The position numbers and the translations under genes were made by a program. A model generated the notes under the pieces. That model was not told where the DNA came from, ran no database searches, and saw nothing but the letters and a program-made list of their open reading frames with translations. Source: CAYOBW01 sp964402115 (GTDB lineage: Bacteria > Verrucomicrobiota > Kiritimatiellia > UBA8416 > CAYOBW01). From it: DNA of 7,259 bases. Position 1 is the stretch's first letter. Each line of letters starts with the position of its first letter. Shown here piece after piece: positions 7,215 to 7,259 of this stretch. The stretch lies in NCBI GenBank assembly GCA_964402115.1, contig CAYOBW010000340.1, positions 1-7,259 of the forward strand, given 5' to 3'.

Positions 7215-7259
7215 TCAGGAGGCGGATTCAACAGAAATGCGCCGACGCAGGTAGCGCCG
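7215..7259 (-). other. Short sequence upstream of the first gene; possible tail of another gene
   Basis: On the coding strand one frame reads fourteen sense codons (RRYLRRRISVESAS) and then TGA at 7217-7215, directly abutting the ATG at 7214. This could be the 3' end of a further minus-strand gene, which would make a TGA-ATG junction. Third-position G/C is lower than in the window's real genes, so it may equally be a leader region. No promoter can be recognised in so few bases, and no Shine-Dalgarno precedes 7214: the coding strand there reads CCTCCT, the complement of one. Confidence 0.25.

Noticed and set aside
7217..7254. A plus-strand AGGAGG followed by an ATG at 7237 as the start of a divergent gene.
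   Set aside because: The frame stops after five codons (MRRRR), and the spacing of 14 bases is long. The AGGAGG is probably chance.

Overview
The window is very GC-rich, with strong G/C bias at third codon positions. It holds three large genes, all on the minus strand and transcribed from high to low coordinates. Each encodes a secreted or periplasmic protein, and each product is a glycoside hydrolase or a close relative of one. The mix of a GH29 alpha-L-fucosidase with DUF4091/GH123-like proteins, Sec-type leaders and a GC-rich genome fits the PVC group (Planctomycetota, or Verrucomicrobiota including Kiritimatiellota). This is inferred from gene content and style. There is no rRNA or other taxonomic marker here.

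Layout in transcription order. (1) 7214-5388 encodes a 608-residue secreted DUF4091/GH123-like hydrolase. (2) After a 19-base gap with a clear ribosome binding site, 5368-3581 encodes a 595-residue GH29 alpha-L-fucosidase with a C-terminal beta-sandwich-like domain. (3) After a 110-base gap carrying a perfect REP-like palindrome, 3470 to the left edge of the window is one uninterrupted reading frame of at least 1156 codons. It encodes a giant multidomain DUF4091/GH123-like protein whose 3' end lies outside the window. This third gene fills nearly half of the window. It stays open through position 1, and it explains away every other reading frame seen in 1-3470.

The two DUF4091 proteins share a core: an N-terminal beta domain with VGYV and QPVW motifs, a barrel with an Asp-Glu-Pro triplet placed like the GH123 catalytic Asp-Glu pair, and a C-terminal (E/D)DF signature. 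They flank a fucosidase in a probable operon. The simplest reading is a small extracellular glycan-degradation locus. The fucosidase would remove fucose while the two GH123-like enzymes cut another linkage, possibly an N-acetylhexosaminide, of the same host or algal glycan. The substrate cannot be decided from this sequence. No transporter, regulator, sulfatase, mobile element, tRNA, rRNA or CRISPR array is present. I see no evidence of a wholly new system. The points of most interest are the duplicated domain unit in the giant protein, the pairing of two GH123-like enzymes with a GH29, and the palindrome between genes two and three.
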